DNA of 64,000 nucleotides from UBA7328 sp002471345 (GTDB taxonomy: Bacteria; Bacteroidota; Bacteroidia; Chitinophagales; Saprospiraceae): assembly GCA_964011275.1 (NCBI GenBank), contig CAXGOB010000013.1:1-64000 (forward strand), written 5' to 3'. Positions 44,091-53,386 of this stretch are shown piece by piece. Positions within the stretch are counted from its first letter, which is position 1. The number at the start of each line of letters is the position of its first letter. The notes beneath the pieces were generated by a model, which was given only the letters and a program-made list of their open reading frames with translations, ran no database searches and was not told the DNA's origin. The translations under genes were made by a program, and so were the position numbers.

Positions 44091-44705
44091 TTAGTATTTC
44101 TGTACATTATATGGAATTCTTCCTAATAATGATTTACCTAAGGTAAGTCCATCAGCATATTCTAATTCGCCACCAAATGAAATGCCTCTAGCAAGTTGAC
44201 TAACCTTTACTCCTTTTTCATTCAGTTTTTTAGAGAGATAGAATATAGTTGTTTCACCTTCAATAGTAGGACTGATCGCCATGATACATTCTTCTACATC
44301 ATTTTCAAGTCGACTCATTAGCCCCTCTATATTAAGATCATCAGCGCCTATGCCTTCCAGTGGAGAGATAACACCACCAAGGACATGATATACACCATTA
44401 AAATGCCCAGTTTCTTCAATAGCTAATACATCTCTTATACTTTCTACTACACATATTAACCCTTGATTCCTATGAGGATTAGTGCAAATTCCACAAAGAT
44501 CATGGTCAGATAAATTGTAGCATTGAGTACAAAATTTAATATCGTCAATCAACCGATCTAATGGTTCGATAAATTGATTTTTAATATCGTTTTTCTCTTT
44601 ATTGATTAAATGCAATACAAGTCTTAGTGCAGTTTTTTTACCTATTCCTGGAAGAGATGCAAAACTTGCTACTGCATTGTCTAATAATTTGGATGAAATG
44701 GACAT
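44091..44705 (-). CDS. recR: Recombination protein RecR
   Basis: From the ATG at 44705 the product is 204 residues (a TTG at 44720 would add five). RecR features are complete: the N-terminal helix-hairpin-helix with LPGIGKKTALRLVLHLI, a C4 zinc finger (CTQCYNLSDHDLCGIC) and a Toprim domain beginning LICVVESIRDVLAIEETGHF and continuing YHVLGGVISPLEGIG. RecR acts with RecO in RecF-pathway gap repair and loading of RecA. It heads a three-gene minus-strand unit. Confidence 0.94.
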   Translation of the reverse strand: MSISSKLLDNAVASFASLPGIGKKTALRLVLHLINKEKNDIKNQFIEPLDRLIDDIKFCTQCYNLSDHDLCGICTNPHRNQGLICVVESIRDVLAIEETGHFNGVYHVLGGVISPLEGIGADDLNIEGLMSRLENDVEECIMAISPTIEGETTIFYLSKKLNEKGVKVSQLARGISFGGELEYADGLTLGKSLLGRIPYNVQKY

Positions 44706-44819
44706 TTGGAGACCTATCAATTAAATATTCTGCTAATATATGCTACGAATGATCAATCATCGGCAAAAATGCTACATGTCTTTTTAGGCTTGTAGAATGG
44801 TGAACTTTTTTATTTGTAG

Positions 44820-44827
44820 TACCTTTG
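44820..44827 (+). promoter_or_regulatory. -7 promoter element of pdhC
   Basis: TACCTTTG fits the Bacteroidota TAnnTTTG element and lies 23 bases before the start codon. No clear -33 TTG at the usual spacing is seen. Confidence 0.4.
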
Positions 44828-44850
44828 ATTCTTAGCTATAAAAAATTGCA

Positions 44851-46107
44851 ATGGCCGAAGTAATTAGAATGCCCAGATTGAGTGATACCATGGAAGAAGG
44901 TAACATCATATCGTGGTTAAAAAAAGTAGGAGATAAAGTAGATGTGGGAGACATACTCGCTGAAGTAGAAACGGATAAAGCCACAATGGATTTAGAAAGT
45001 TTTAATGAGGGTGTCTTATTATATATCGGAAAAGAATCTGGTACTGTACCAGTAGATGAAGTTATAGCGATCATAGGTGAAAAAGGAGAAGACGTTGATG
45101 CTTTGCTAAAAGAGGCAGCAGTTAGTGCTCCCGCAACGACAAATGGGGTAGCAAAAACTGAAGAAGTAGAAACTATTGCGGCTGCTCCTACTACAGCTCC
45201 TCAAAATGTTCCTCAGCCTGTACCTGCAAGCAGTTCATCTGATCAAAGAATAAAAGCCTCTCCTTTGGCTAAAAAAATGGCCGCGGATCTTTCTATTCCT
45301 TTGGCATCTTTAAAGGGATCTGGAGAAGGTGGAAGAATAATAAAGAATGATGTCTTAGAAGCTAAATCTAGTGGAGGCGCTTCGACAGTGCCTGTTACAG
45401 CACCGGTTGTCAGTTCCTATGATGATGTTCAATATGGAAATATTGAGCTTTCTCAAATGAGAAAGACAATTGCAAAAAGATTAAGTGAAAGTAAATTTAC
45501 TGCACCTCACTTTTATCTTACTGTAGAGGTGGACATGGCCAATAGCATGAAAATGCGAAAGGCAGCTAATGATAAGAATGGTTTTAAAATATCATTTAAT
45601 GATATTATTGTCAAAGCTTGTGCAATTGCGCTCAAAAAGCATCCTAAAGTAAATGCATCATGGCATGATACCTACATCACTATTCATGAGGAAGTAAATA
45701 TAGGAGTAGCTGTAGCAATAGAAGACGGACTCATTGTCCCGGTATTAAAAAATGCCGACTGGAAACCTATGTCTGCAATCTCTACAGAAGTCAAAGATTT
45801 AGCTGGGAGGGCCAAAATTCGTAAATTGAGTATGGACGAAATGCAAGGAAATACATTTACTATTTCTAACCTTGGCATGTTTGGAATTGATGAGTTTACA
45901 GCTATAATTAATCCTCCATCTTCATGTATTCTTGCTGTGAGCAGTATTGTGCAAAAACCTGTTGTTAAAAATGGTGAATTAGCTGTAGGAAACATTATGA
46001 AGCTTACGCTTTCATGTGATCACAGAGTGGTAGATGGTGCCTCAGGGGCAACATTCTTAAATACAGTTAAAGCACATCTTGAGAATCCTCTTCAGATGTT
46101 GATCTGA
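44851..46107 (+). CDS. pdhC: Pyruvate dehydrogenase E2, dihydrolipoamide acetyltransferase
   Basis: The 418-residue E2 component has one lipoyl domain with the lipoylated lysine in ETDKATMD (K43), then an Ala/Pro-rich linker and a peripheral-subunit-binding domain (KASPLAKKMAADLSIPLASL...GGRIIKNDV, about 135-170). The catalytic acetyltransferase core contains the DHRVVDG motif with its active-site histidine near 391. It makes acetyl-CoA from pyruvate with E1 and E3 components that are not in this window. One lipoyl domain and the pyruvate-type sequence fit a Bacteroidota pdhC. Confidence 0.93.
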   Translation: MAEVIRMPRLSDTMEEGNIISWLKKVGDKVDVGDILAEVETDKATMDLESFNEGVLLYIGKESGTVPVDEVIAIIGEKGEDVDALLKEAAVSAPATTNGVAKTEEVETIAAAPTTAPQNVPQPVPASSSSDQRIKASPLAKKMAADLSIPLASLKGSGEGGRIIKNDVLEAKSSGGASTVPVTAPVVSSYDDVQYGNIELSQMRKTIAKRLSESKFTAPHFYLTVEVDMANSMKMRKAANDKNGFKISFNDIIVKACAIALKKHPKVNASWHDTYITIHEEVNIGVAVAIEDGLIVPVLKNADWKPMSAISTEVKDLAGRAKIRKLSMDEMQGNTFTISNLGMFGIDEFTAIINPPSSCILAVSSIVQKPVVKNGELAVGNIMKLTLSCDHRVVDGASGATFLNTVKAHLENPLQMLI

Positions 46108-46164
46108 GGTGATTTGAGATCTATTTATTGGAAAAGAGCATAATTAATTAGCTCTGACTAATCA

Positions 46165-46968
46165 CTATACCTTAAGAGCTTCAGGATTAACACCCATCAT
46201 GCTATATCCTCCATCATGATACAAATTCTGCATGGTAATCATTTTACTGAGATCAGAAAACATGAAAACGCAGTAATCCGCACATTGGTCCGCATCTGCA
46301 TTTCCCAATGGCGAAGTTTGATCTGCAAAATCTACAAAAGTGCCAAACCCTTTGATACCTTCTCCGGCAGTTGTTTTTGTAGGAGATTGTGAGACCGTAT
46401 TTACTCTCACTTTATTTTTAATACCAAAGTGATATCCGAAACTTCTAGCATAAGATTCTAAAAGTGCTTTAGATTCAGCCATTTCTCCATAAAATGAAAA
46501 TGTACGTTGTGCTGCGATATAAGTCAAACCTAATATTGAGCCCCAGTCTGATACAGCATCTTTTTTATAAGCCACTTGCATTACTTTATGAAATGAAATG
46601 GCAGATATGTCAAATGTCTTTTGCATCCATTGATGATTAGACTCAGTGTAGCTTTTACCTTTTCTTACATTTATGGACATACCTATTGAGTGGAGAATAA
46701 AATCAATCTTTCCACCCAGGACTTCCATTGACTTATCAATGAGGTTCTCTAAGTCTTCCATGTTTGTGGCATCTGCTGGAATAATTTCCGCCCCATGTTT
46801 TTCTCCCAATTCCTTTAACTGACCAAAGCGAAGGGCTGCAGGAGTATTAGTAAGAGTGATTTTAGCACCTTCCTCTATACATCTCTCTGCTACTTTCCAT
46901 GCTATAGATTTTTCATCCAAAGCTCCAAAAATGATTCCTCTCTTTCCTTCTAATAGATTATTGCCCAT
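46165..46968 (-). CDS. fabI: Enoyl-[acyl-carrier-protein] reductase (NADH) FabI
   Basis: The 267-residue short-chain dehydrogenase fold enzyme catalyses the last reduction in each fatty acid elongation cycle. FabI-specific features are GIIFGALDEKSIAWKVAERC at the cofactor site, LHSIGMSINVRKG and the catalytic Tyr-x6-Lys region SFYGEMAESKALLESYAR. The C-terminal MITMQNLYHDGGYSMMG is also typical. Target of triclosan-type inhibitors in general. It is convergent with pdhC and divergent from rnpB. Confidence 0.93.
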   Translation of the reverse strand: MGNNLLEGKRGIIFGALDEKSIAWKVAERCIEEGAKITLTNTPAALRFGQLKELGEKHGAEIIPADATNMEDLENLIDKSMEVLGGKIDFILHSIGMSINVRKGKSYTESNHQWMQKTFDISAISFHKVMQVAYKKDAVSDWGSILGLTYIAAQRTFSFYGEMAESKALLESYARSFGYHFGIKNKVRVNTVSQSPTKTTAGEGIKGFGTFVDFADQTSPLGNADADQCADYCVFMFSDLSKMITMQNLYHDGGYSMMGVNPEALKV

Positions 46969-47084
46969 GATTGATCAAGTTTTTTAATTAAAGGACAAAG
47001 ATGGTTAATGATAATTATATAGAGAAGGATTTTGTTGTAAATAGATTTTTGATGTACTCGAACATGATCTGAAGATTATTAATC

Positions 47085-47092
47085 TATTTTTG
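47085..47092 (+). promoter_or_regulatory. -7 promoter element of rnpB
   Basis: TATTTTTG fits TAnnTTTG and ends about five bases before the predicted 5' end of the RNase P RNA, exactly where transcription should start. Confidence 0.55.
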
Positions 47093-47094
47093 TA

Positions 47095-47473
47095 TTGTGC
47101 CTGAGTCATCGCTCATGCTAAGCATGAGAGGAAAGTCCGGACAACGTAGAACACCATACCAGCTAACAGCTGGGGATTCGATTTATCGGAATACAGATAG
47201 TGTCACAGAAAACTAGACTTCCCTGATTGATCAGGGTAAAGGTGAAAATGTGTGGTAAGAGCGCACATATTCATACAGTAATGTATGAGTAGGATAAACC
47301 TTATGGGTTGCAATGTCATGTATACCACATCTCTTGTTTCGGCAGGATAAAGTTGTTCGCTTTAAATCCACATTAGCGGATTGATGTGGGGGGTAGACAG
47401 CTTAGATAAATGATGACATCCTGACGGTGTATTTTACATATCAGGAAACAGAATCCGGCTTATGATGGCACAT
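47095..47473 (+). ncRNA. rnpB: RNase P RNA
   Basis: The catalytic RNA of RNase P is recognised by the conserved 5' core GAGGAAAGTCCGGACA (starting near 47127) and the matching 3' core ACAGAATCCGGCTTAT (near 47446-47461), which pair to form P4. The ends are set by a P1 helix pairing GTGCC (47097-47101) with GGCAC (47467-47471). At about 378 nt it is a normal bacterial type A size. It processes tRNA 5' ends. Promoter element just upstream and hairpins just downstream. Confidence 0.95.
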
Positions 47474-47483
47474 TTTAATATAT

Positions 47484-47509
47484 GAAGGCATGGTGAAAGT
47501 CATGCCTTC
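47484..47509 (+). terminator. Hairpin downstream of rnpB
   Basis: Perfect 9-bp arms GAAGGCATG (47484-47492) and CATGCCTTC (47501-47509) follow the RNase P RNA. The T-tract is weak. Confidence 0.55.
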
Positions 47510-47520
47510 ACCTTCATAAA

Positions 47521-47556
47521 AAAGAGGAGATAAAATCTCAATCCTATCTCCTCTTT
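47521..47556. terminator. Bidirectional terminator between rnpB and porV
   Basis: Perfect 12-bp arms AAAGAGGAGATA (47521-47532) and TATCTCCTCTTT (47545-47556) lie between convergent transcription units. Short A and T runs at either end allow action on both strands. Confidence 0.7.
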
Positions 47557-47579
47557 CAATATTTAATAATATCAGAACC

Positions 47580-48806
47580 CTAATTGTTTCCAGTACTATT
47601 TGCCTCTCCAACATTGAACCTAAAGGTGAATCTTAAGGTGTTGTCTAATGGACTTCTCTGAGTATTAGTCGGGGCCAAATAAGAAATATCAAGGCCAAAA
47701 ACATTGTATTTTATTCCTACTCCTAAAGTCAAGTATTGTCTATCGCCTTTTAGCGGATGTTCATAATAGTATCCCGCTCTTACAGCAAATTGATTAGCAT
47801 ACCAATATTCAAATCCTAGAGATGTAGAAAATTCTTGTAATTCTTCTGATAAACCTCCTGGAGCATCACTAAAAGATCCAAATACACCTGCAAAAGTGCT
47901 TTTTTCTCTGTAGTCAGGTGTTCCATTATTATCATCATCATAGCCAGGAGCTCCAAAAGGAATTGGAGTAGGGACTAAAAGCTTCTTTACATCGAAAGCT
48001 ATGGTGAATGTATTAAAGTCATCGAATTCCATCCTATAAGCTGCGCCTAATGAGAGATTAGCTGGTAGAAATTCTCTTGTGCTGCTACTGGTATATGAAA
48101 TCTTTGATCCTAAATTGGTTAATGAAAGTGCAGCAGAAAGATTTCCTCCATCGAAGCCAAAATGCTCATTTGAAGTATAGGTGAAAGAAATATCCGCAGC
48201 AAAAGCATTTCCAGGTGTGATAGGTACACCATTTACCTGCTGTCCAGAAGCCAGATTGGAACTAATAAATTTACCAGCAATTCCCGCGGATAAATTTTCA
48301 GATAATTTTCTGGCATATCCTAAAGTGATTTCTAACTCTCTTGGTTTTCCTGTACCAGTAGGGGCACCATTGATATCAGTAAAGTTGATATCTCCTAAAG
48401 AAAAGAATCTCAAAGCTCCGGCAAAGGTTGATATATCATCAATCTTTTTATACCCGCCTAAATAGGCCATGTATACATCTGATAATCCTAAATTTCTCAA
48501 CCATGGAGTATAGGTTACGGCTAGTTCTGTTTCTTGATTGACAAAAGCCAGTTTTGAAGTGTTAAAATGTAATGAACTAGCATCTGGAGTTATAGCTACA
48601 CCAGCATCACCCATAGCTCCAGTACGGGCATCAGGGACAATGGTTAAAAATGGTGTAGCAGATAAAAGCGTATTTGGTATACAAGCTCCATTTGCATCTA
48701 CTACGCATTCTTTGCTTGGATCCCAAAAGGCTCCTTGAGCCGTAATATTATTTATAGAAAAGAGTAATGTGAATAAAATTAGAGTAGTAATTCTTACTAT
48801 CGGCAT
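47580..48806 (-). CDS. porV: Type IX secretion system outer membrane protein PorV (LptO)
   Basis: From the ATG at 48806 (a GTG at 48830 adds eight residues) the product has a signal peptide (PIVRITTLILFTLLFSINNI) and a long beta-barrel. The PorV region TVPDARTGAMGDAGVAITPD-like (here IVPDARTGAMGDAGVAITPD) is followed by SLHFNTSKLAF and strands such as VRAGYYYEHPLKGDRQYLTL. The C-terminal strand ends FTFRFNVG. PorV shuttles cargo with T9SS C-terminal signals from the Sov/SprA translocon to PorU and the attachment complex. It lies just downstream of porU, 23 bases from its stop. Confidence 0.93.
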   Translation of the reverse strand: MPIVRITTLILFTLLFSINNITAQGAFWDPSKECVVDANGACIPNTLLSATPFLTIVPDARTGAMGDAGVAITPDASSLHFNTSKLAFVNQETELAVTYTPWLRNLGLSDVYMAYLGGYKKIDDISTFAGALRFFSLGDINFTDINGAPTGTGKPRELEITLGYARKLSENLSAGIAGKFISSNLASGQQVNGVPITPGNAFAADISFTYTSNEHFGFDGGNLSAALSLTNLGSKISYTSSSTREFLPANLSLGAAYRMEFDDFNTFTIAFDVKKLLVPTPIPFGAPGYDDDNNGTPDYREKSTFAGVFGSFSDAPGGLSEELQEFSTSLGFEYWYANQFAVRAGYYYEHPLKGDRQYLTLGVGIKYNVFGLDISYLAPTNTQRSPLDNTLRFTFRFNVGEANSTGNN

Positions 48807-48853
48807 CGCGCATCTATTAATTTGATTCACTTAGAACATACTAAACGTTATGT

Positions 48854-51800
48854 TTATTTTAACATAATGATTTTTTTAAGCCCACTTTTTAGGGATTTTT
48901 CACCGTTTTGTGAAGTAAGTTGAACTTCATACATATATATGCCACCTGAAACTGGTCCTGAGGTACGTTCTCCATCCCACGTGATATTAGAAATTTGACC
49001 ATCATTTGTTATATTATTCCTGACTAAAGAATATACTAATTGCCCATGTAATGAGTAGATTCTTAGGTCAACATCTACGGTTTCACCTAGTTCATTTTCA
49101 ATATTAAAGTTTACCTCTTCTTTAAAAGGATTGGGATAAGCAAAAACTGATTGTAGAAAGCCTTCAAAGTTCTCTACTACCTCAAAATCAATCGTGTTAC
49201 TCCCGGCATTGTTTAGTACATCAAAAGCCCTGATTGTTAAAGTGTGAACTCCAGGGACGAGATTATCCAATCTAAAATTCAAATTGCCAGATGTGAAATC
49301 ATCAGTTTCACTCGTATATCTTTGATTGAGGACTTGTATGGAGCGAGTGTCATTGTCAAGAAAACTTACAATCTCATGACCGATGCTGACATTACTTACA
49401 TTTATACCTGATTCATCGAAAAATTCTGCAAATACGATTGGATTACTTAGTGATATTTGATCACCTGAAGTAAATTCTTTAGAGTTTAAAAAAATATCAA
49501 TTATTGGACCTTCATTATCAATCACACCATTGTTTGATGTACCACCTATAACGAAATCTTCAAAGTAACCTGCAGCATCTGTACCTTTATCACTCACTGC
49601 ATAATAACTGAGCCTTCCTAGACCATATTCATAATTGATGTCAAGAGGAAGAATAAATTCAAAATCCATTACTCCATTTTGGACAGTTACCTTTCCGCTG
49701 TAAAGAATATTTTTTTGAAGTTTAAATGATTTCTCAAAACTGCTTGGATCATTCCTTAGGGTTTTCACATCAGATGCTTTATCAAAAAGAGTAATTTCAG
49801 CAATTCCATTGAATGATTGATCTACTGTTCTATCTGAGTTTAAAACCTGTGTTTGTCCTTTTATTCGTTGCAATGCACCGATGGTATCTCTAATTTCATT
49901 TACTTCATTACCATTGAATATTGTTGTTACCATTTTTTGTCTCGGTATGGCCAACTTCATTGATGGGTCTCCGATAAGGAAGAATTTTCGAGCATTGACA
50001 ACATCATTGATACGTGTGTTTTTAGCGCTTTGCATGACCTCTCCTATAGTCATGTATTCTCCATCTACTTTGGTGAAAATAGTGTCAAACACCGCAGAAG
50101 TCAATCTGAAATTTTGACTGGCATAAACCGATCTGACTGTAGTAAAAAGAGCAATTGCCCCTCCAGTAGGATTATGAATCACAGCCTCTCCTGCTGTAGT
50201 CAAACTTGGATCATCAAACCCAGTAAAAGAACATGTGGCTGTAATGACAAGAGGAAGTCTTTCTAGATTTGACCAAGAGGTGATGTCATCTAGATTTAAT
50301 ACTCTTTCTTGTGACCATCCTTTAGGGCCACCATGGCCTAAATAGTTGACAACTAATAAGCCAGCTTCTATATCAGAGTTAAGCTGCTCATTGGCAGCAG
50401 GATATCTGTTTCCTCCTGGAGTTGATTCTTGTTGGAATGCATCCCAATAAATTTTCTTTTGGTTGAAAAGTGGATGATTCTGAGAAACTTTTGAAGCAAT
50501 GACATCAGCATCATTAAGATGTAAATTGCTATCTTCATCATCCGCCAGGAATGCTATTCTCGACCTCCATTCACCAAAAGAATTTTTGTTGAGATCATAT
50601 GCAATAATCTTGTTTACAAAATTTTCGGCCTCTTCAACAGTACGAGCAGGTAAGCGGCCTACTGCAATATCTAAATCACCTCTCAATTCTTCTCCTTCTT
50701 CATAATCAAGCTGCGCGAAGTAATCATCACTAGGGAATGCCTCCAATGGGTCCAAAGATTCATGAGTTTCATAAGTAGGTACAAAGCTTTCCGATGGAAT
50801 GGTTTGATCTATTCCTCTGAAATCATAGGAACCATCTCCAAGCAAGAGTAAGTATCTAAAATTTTCACTTCGGTCTCTTACCATTTTCGCAAAATCCCGA
50901 ATAGAACTGGCATCCTGCCTTCCAGATGAAAATTCATTGTATATATGTTCCACATCTACGATTTCTACATTTAAATTTGAATAATCTCTTCGATGTTCGG
51001 CTAACCGCTGTGCGGACTTTTTCCAGTTTTTATGATAAACTATGATTAAATCAGCATCTACAATTCCATGTAAATTTTGGTTTTCAATTGCAACGGCAGA
51101 TGAGTTTGGAACATTAATTTGATTAGGATCGAAAACAAGAAAAGATTTCAATTCAGAACCTGTAGCATAAGCCCAATTGTTCTCAGAAAGAGCAATTGAA
51201 GTAGGTGCTTCGGGATTGGTAATATCCCAGACAAGTGTAGCATCTGTGGCACCTCTTTGGATTTCAAAACCGAAAGAAGAGTAATTCTGACTCAAAGGAT
51301 CTCTGACAATAATAGGATTATCTTTTAATGCTAATGTTCTTCTAAATTTTAGCTCAATAAAATCGATCCATCCCTTAGATTCACTGGCTACTGGAGGATA
51401 GTGAATAGATATTTCAGGACGATCATTAGGAAGAATAATGTTTTCATTAACAATGGCTTTCCTTCCATGTATGGCCTCTACATCACCCGTTCTCACACTT
51501 CCTATGTTTTTAGTGATTATTTCATTCCCAATTGTTAATTCATAAATGGTAGGAACAGAACTTCTGCTTATAAACTCAGATCTGACTTGAATCGGTTTGT
51601 CGAGAAGTATATCACTCAAATCAAAAAGAATGGAGTAATCCTTATTTCTTAGATTAGAAAATTCATCGCCGTACCATTCTTGTCCTGATCCATGAGTAGT
51701 GGGGAAAATACCTAAAGGGTTTGCTTTGTCCTCTTCAAACCTTTGGATTTCCTGATACGAGGAGGAGATGAATTCTGGGTTGCTTACGGTTTCTTCTATT

Positions 51801-52249
51801 GCTAATTTCTTAGTTTCTAGTGTGCTAAAAGTGAAGTACACATAATTATTTACATCATATATATTTATTTGATAATCAGTGCTTGAAATTGAATTGCTCC
51901 ATACACTTGCACCTTCTGCGTAGAAATATATTGCACTGTTTGGTAATAGGGGACCATCACTTATATTTACCTCATAAAGAGGGAGAGACACTAAATCATC
52001 AGTTCTTTTATCTGCTATTTTTTCAGGAAGCATTCCTCCTTTCTGGCCATATATATGAAGCTTTTGGCCTTCAGGAATGTCAATGTTTTGGGATGAAAGA
52101 TAATTTGCATCGATTTTATATACTCCCGATTGAGATATTGGTAATTTATACCATTGACCATTGGATAACACAGATTCGATTACTTGAGCGTTCAGTATTA
52201 TACTGATACTAAGAAGTGAAAATGACAAAAACATTTTTATTCGAATCAT
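48854..52249 (-). CDS. porU: Type IX secretion system C-terminal signal peptidase PorU
   Basis: From the ATG at 52249 (a TTG at 52291 adds 14 residues) the protein has about 1131 residues. After a signal peptide and N-terminal beta-rich region it has a gingipain-like C25 cysteine-protease domain, with catalytic histidine in NYLGHGG (about H639) and cysteine in TATCSFTG (about C673). Immunoglobulin-like domains follow, and a C-terminal sorting-type domain begins at AYPNPFKEEVNF and ends GGIYMYEVQL...KKIIML. PorU removes the C-terminal signal of T9SS cargo and attaches it to the surface. The neighbouring porV encodes its partner. Confidence 0.93.
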   Translation of the reverse strand: MIRIKMFLSFSLLSISIILNAQVIESVLSNGQWYKLPISQSGVYKIDANYLSSQNIDIPEGQKLHIYGQKGGMLPEKIADKRTDDLVSLPLYEVNISDGPLLPNSAIYFYAEGASVWSNSISSTDYQINIYDVNNYVYFTFSTLETKKLAIEETVSNPEFISSSYQEIQRFEEDKANPLGIFPTTHGSGQEWYGDEFSNLRNKDYSILFDLSDILLDKPIQVRSEFISRSSVPTIYELTIGNEIITKNIGSVRTGDVEAIHGRKAIVNENIILPNDRPEISIHYPPVASESKGWIDFIELKFRRTLALKDNPIIVRDPLSQNYSSFGFEIQRGATDATLVWDITNPEAPTSIALSENNWAYATGSELKSFLVFDPNQINVPNSSAVAIENQNLHGIVDADLIIVYHKNWKKSAQRLAEHRRDYSNLNVEIVDVEHIYNEFSSGRQDASSIRDFAKMVRDRSENFRYLLLLGDGSYDFRGIDQTIPSESFVPTYETHESLDPLEAFPSDDYFAQLDYEEGEELRGDLDIAVGRLPARTVEEAENFVNKIIAYDLNKNSFGEWRSRIAFLADDEDSNLHLNDADVIASKVSQNHPLFNQKKIYWDAFQQESTPGGNRYPAANEQLNSDIEAGLLVVNYLGHGGPKGWSQERVLNLDDITSWSNLERLPLVITATCSFTGFDDPSLTTAGEAVIHNPTGGAIALFTTVRSVYASQNFRLTSAVFDTIFTKVDGEYMTIGEVMQSAKNTRINDVVNARKFFLIGDPSMKLAIPRQKMVTTIFNGNEVNEIRDTIGALQRIKGQTQVLNSDRTVDQSFNGIAEITLFDKASDVKTLRNDPSSFEKSFKLQKNILYSGKVTVQNGVMDFEFILPLDINYEYGLGRLSYYAVSDKGTDAAGYFEDFVIGGTSNNGVIDNEGPIIDIFLNSKEFTSGDQISLSNPIVFAEFFDESGINVSNVSIGHEIVSFLDNDTRSIQVLNQRYTSETDDFTSGNLNFRLDNLVPGVHTLTIRAFDVLNNAGSNTIDFEVVENFEGFLQSVFAYPNPFKEEVNFNIENELGETVDVDLRIYSLHGQLVYSLVRNNITNDGQISNITWDGERTSGPVSGGIYMYEVQLTSQNGEKSLKSGLKKIIMLK

Positions 52250-52354
52250 ATAGAACTCATAATATTTGAAGTAGAACAAATTTATGCGCAAATTGTATCG
52301 TTAACAAAAGGCACTTGGTTTTATAACGTGGAAAACTCTGGAATCGGACATTTT

Positions 52355-53362
52355 ATGAAATATCTTTTACTGACCTTAATGATCACAATAGGACATTCAG
52401 TAGGTCAAGCACAAGATCCAATATATAGCCAATTTTACAACGCACCTTTACAATTAAACCCGGCCTTTGCTGGCAATAGTTCTTCGCCACTTGTTGCAAT
52501 TAATTATAGAAATCAATGGCCCAATTGGGGACCTAAAGCTTATGCTACTTATTCCGCTTCTTATGATCAATTTTTTGACAACATGAATAGTGGATTTGGT
52601 CTTAATATTACTAGTGACAATTCTGGAGATGGGATACTACTTACCAATAAAATTAGTGGTATTTACTCTTACAGGTTAAAATTCAATAATGAACTTCAAG
52701 CTAAAATTGGTCTAGAAGCTTCTGCAATTCAGAGTAGATTAGCTTGGGATAAATTGGTTTTTCTAGATCAGATAGACCCTGGGGGAGGATTTGAGACGGG
52801 GGGAGGAACTCTACTTCCTACCGGAGAAATCAGACCCGATAATTTAACACAAAATAATTTCGACTTCTCTTTTGGTATTCTATTATATAGCCCAAAACTC
52901 TATGGAGGAATTACTATTAAGCATCTTAACGCTCCTGATAATAAGTTTCTCAGCGATCCAGTGAATTTTTATAGTGGTCTCCCAATTCGCTTTTCTATGC
53001 ATGCAGGATACACAATTGACATGAAATCAGGCAATAACGGAGGATTCGGCACGTTTTTAGCTCCTAGTATGATGTTTGTACAGCAATCTGATTTTACTCA
53101 GGTCAATGCGGGAGCTCTTTTCAATAAAGAAAGCTTTTTTGGCGGAGCATACTTACGATACACTATTTCTAACATTGATGCCGTTATTCTTTCGTTCGGT
53201 TGGAGGACAGAATTGTTTAAGATGAGTTATAGCTTTGATTTTACAATTTCAGAAGCCTCAGTACTTAACAGTGGCGGTGCTCATGAACTAGGTATAGTTA
53301 TTAATTTTGGCGCTGACAAGAAAGGAACCGATTACAACGATTGCTTTAAAATATTTAGATAA
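52355..53362 (+). CDS. PorP/SprF family type IX secretion system membrane protein
   Basis: From the ATG at 52355 (a GTG at 52328 adds nine residues) the product has a signal peptide (MKYLLLTLMITIGHSVGQAQ). The PorP/SprF hallmark QDPIYSQFYNAPLQLNPAFAG and YRNQWPNW follow at once. An outer-membrane barrel comes next, with FGLNITSDNSGDG and LGIVINFG at the end. Members anchor or help secrete specific T9SS cargo, classically SprB. It is divergent from porU and lies 24 bases before gldJ, so it is co-transcribed with it. Confidence 0.9.
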   Translation: MKYLLLTLMITIGHSVGQAQDPIYSQFYNAPLQLNPAFAGNSSSPLVAINYRNQWPNWGPKAYATYSASYDQFFDNMNSGFGLNITSDNSGDGILLTNKISGIYSYRLKFNNELQAKIGLEASAIQSRLAWDKLVFLDQIDPGGGFETGGGTLLPTGEIRPDNLTQNNFDFSFGILLYSPKLYGGITIKHLNAPDNKFLSDPVNFYSGLPIRFSMHAGYTIDMKSGNNGGFGTFLAPSMMFVQQSDFTQVNAGALFNKESFFGGAYLRYTISNIDAVILSFGWRTELFKMSYSFDFTISEASVLNSGGAHELGIVINFGADKKGTDYNDCFKIFR

Positions 53363-53386
53363 TTATTACTCCAAATTCTAAGGTTA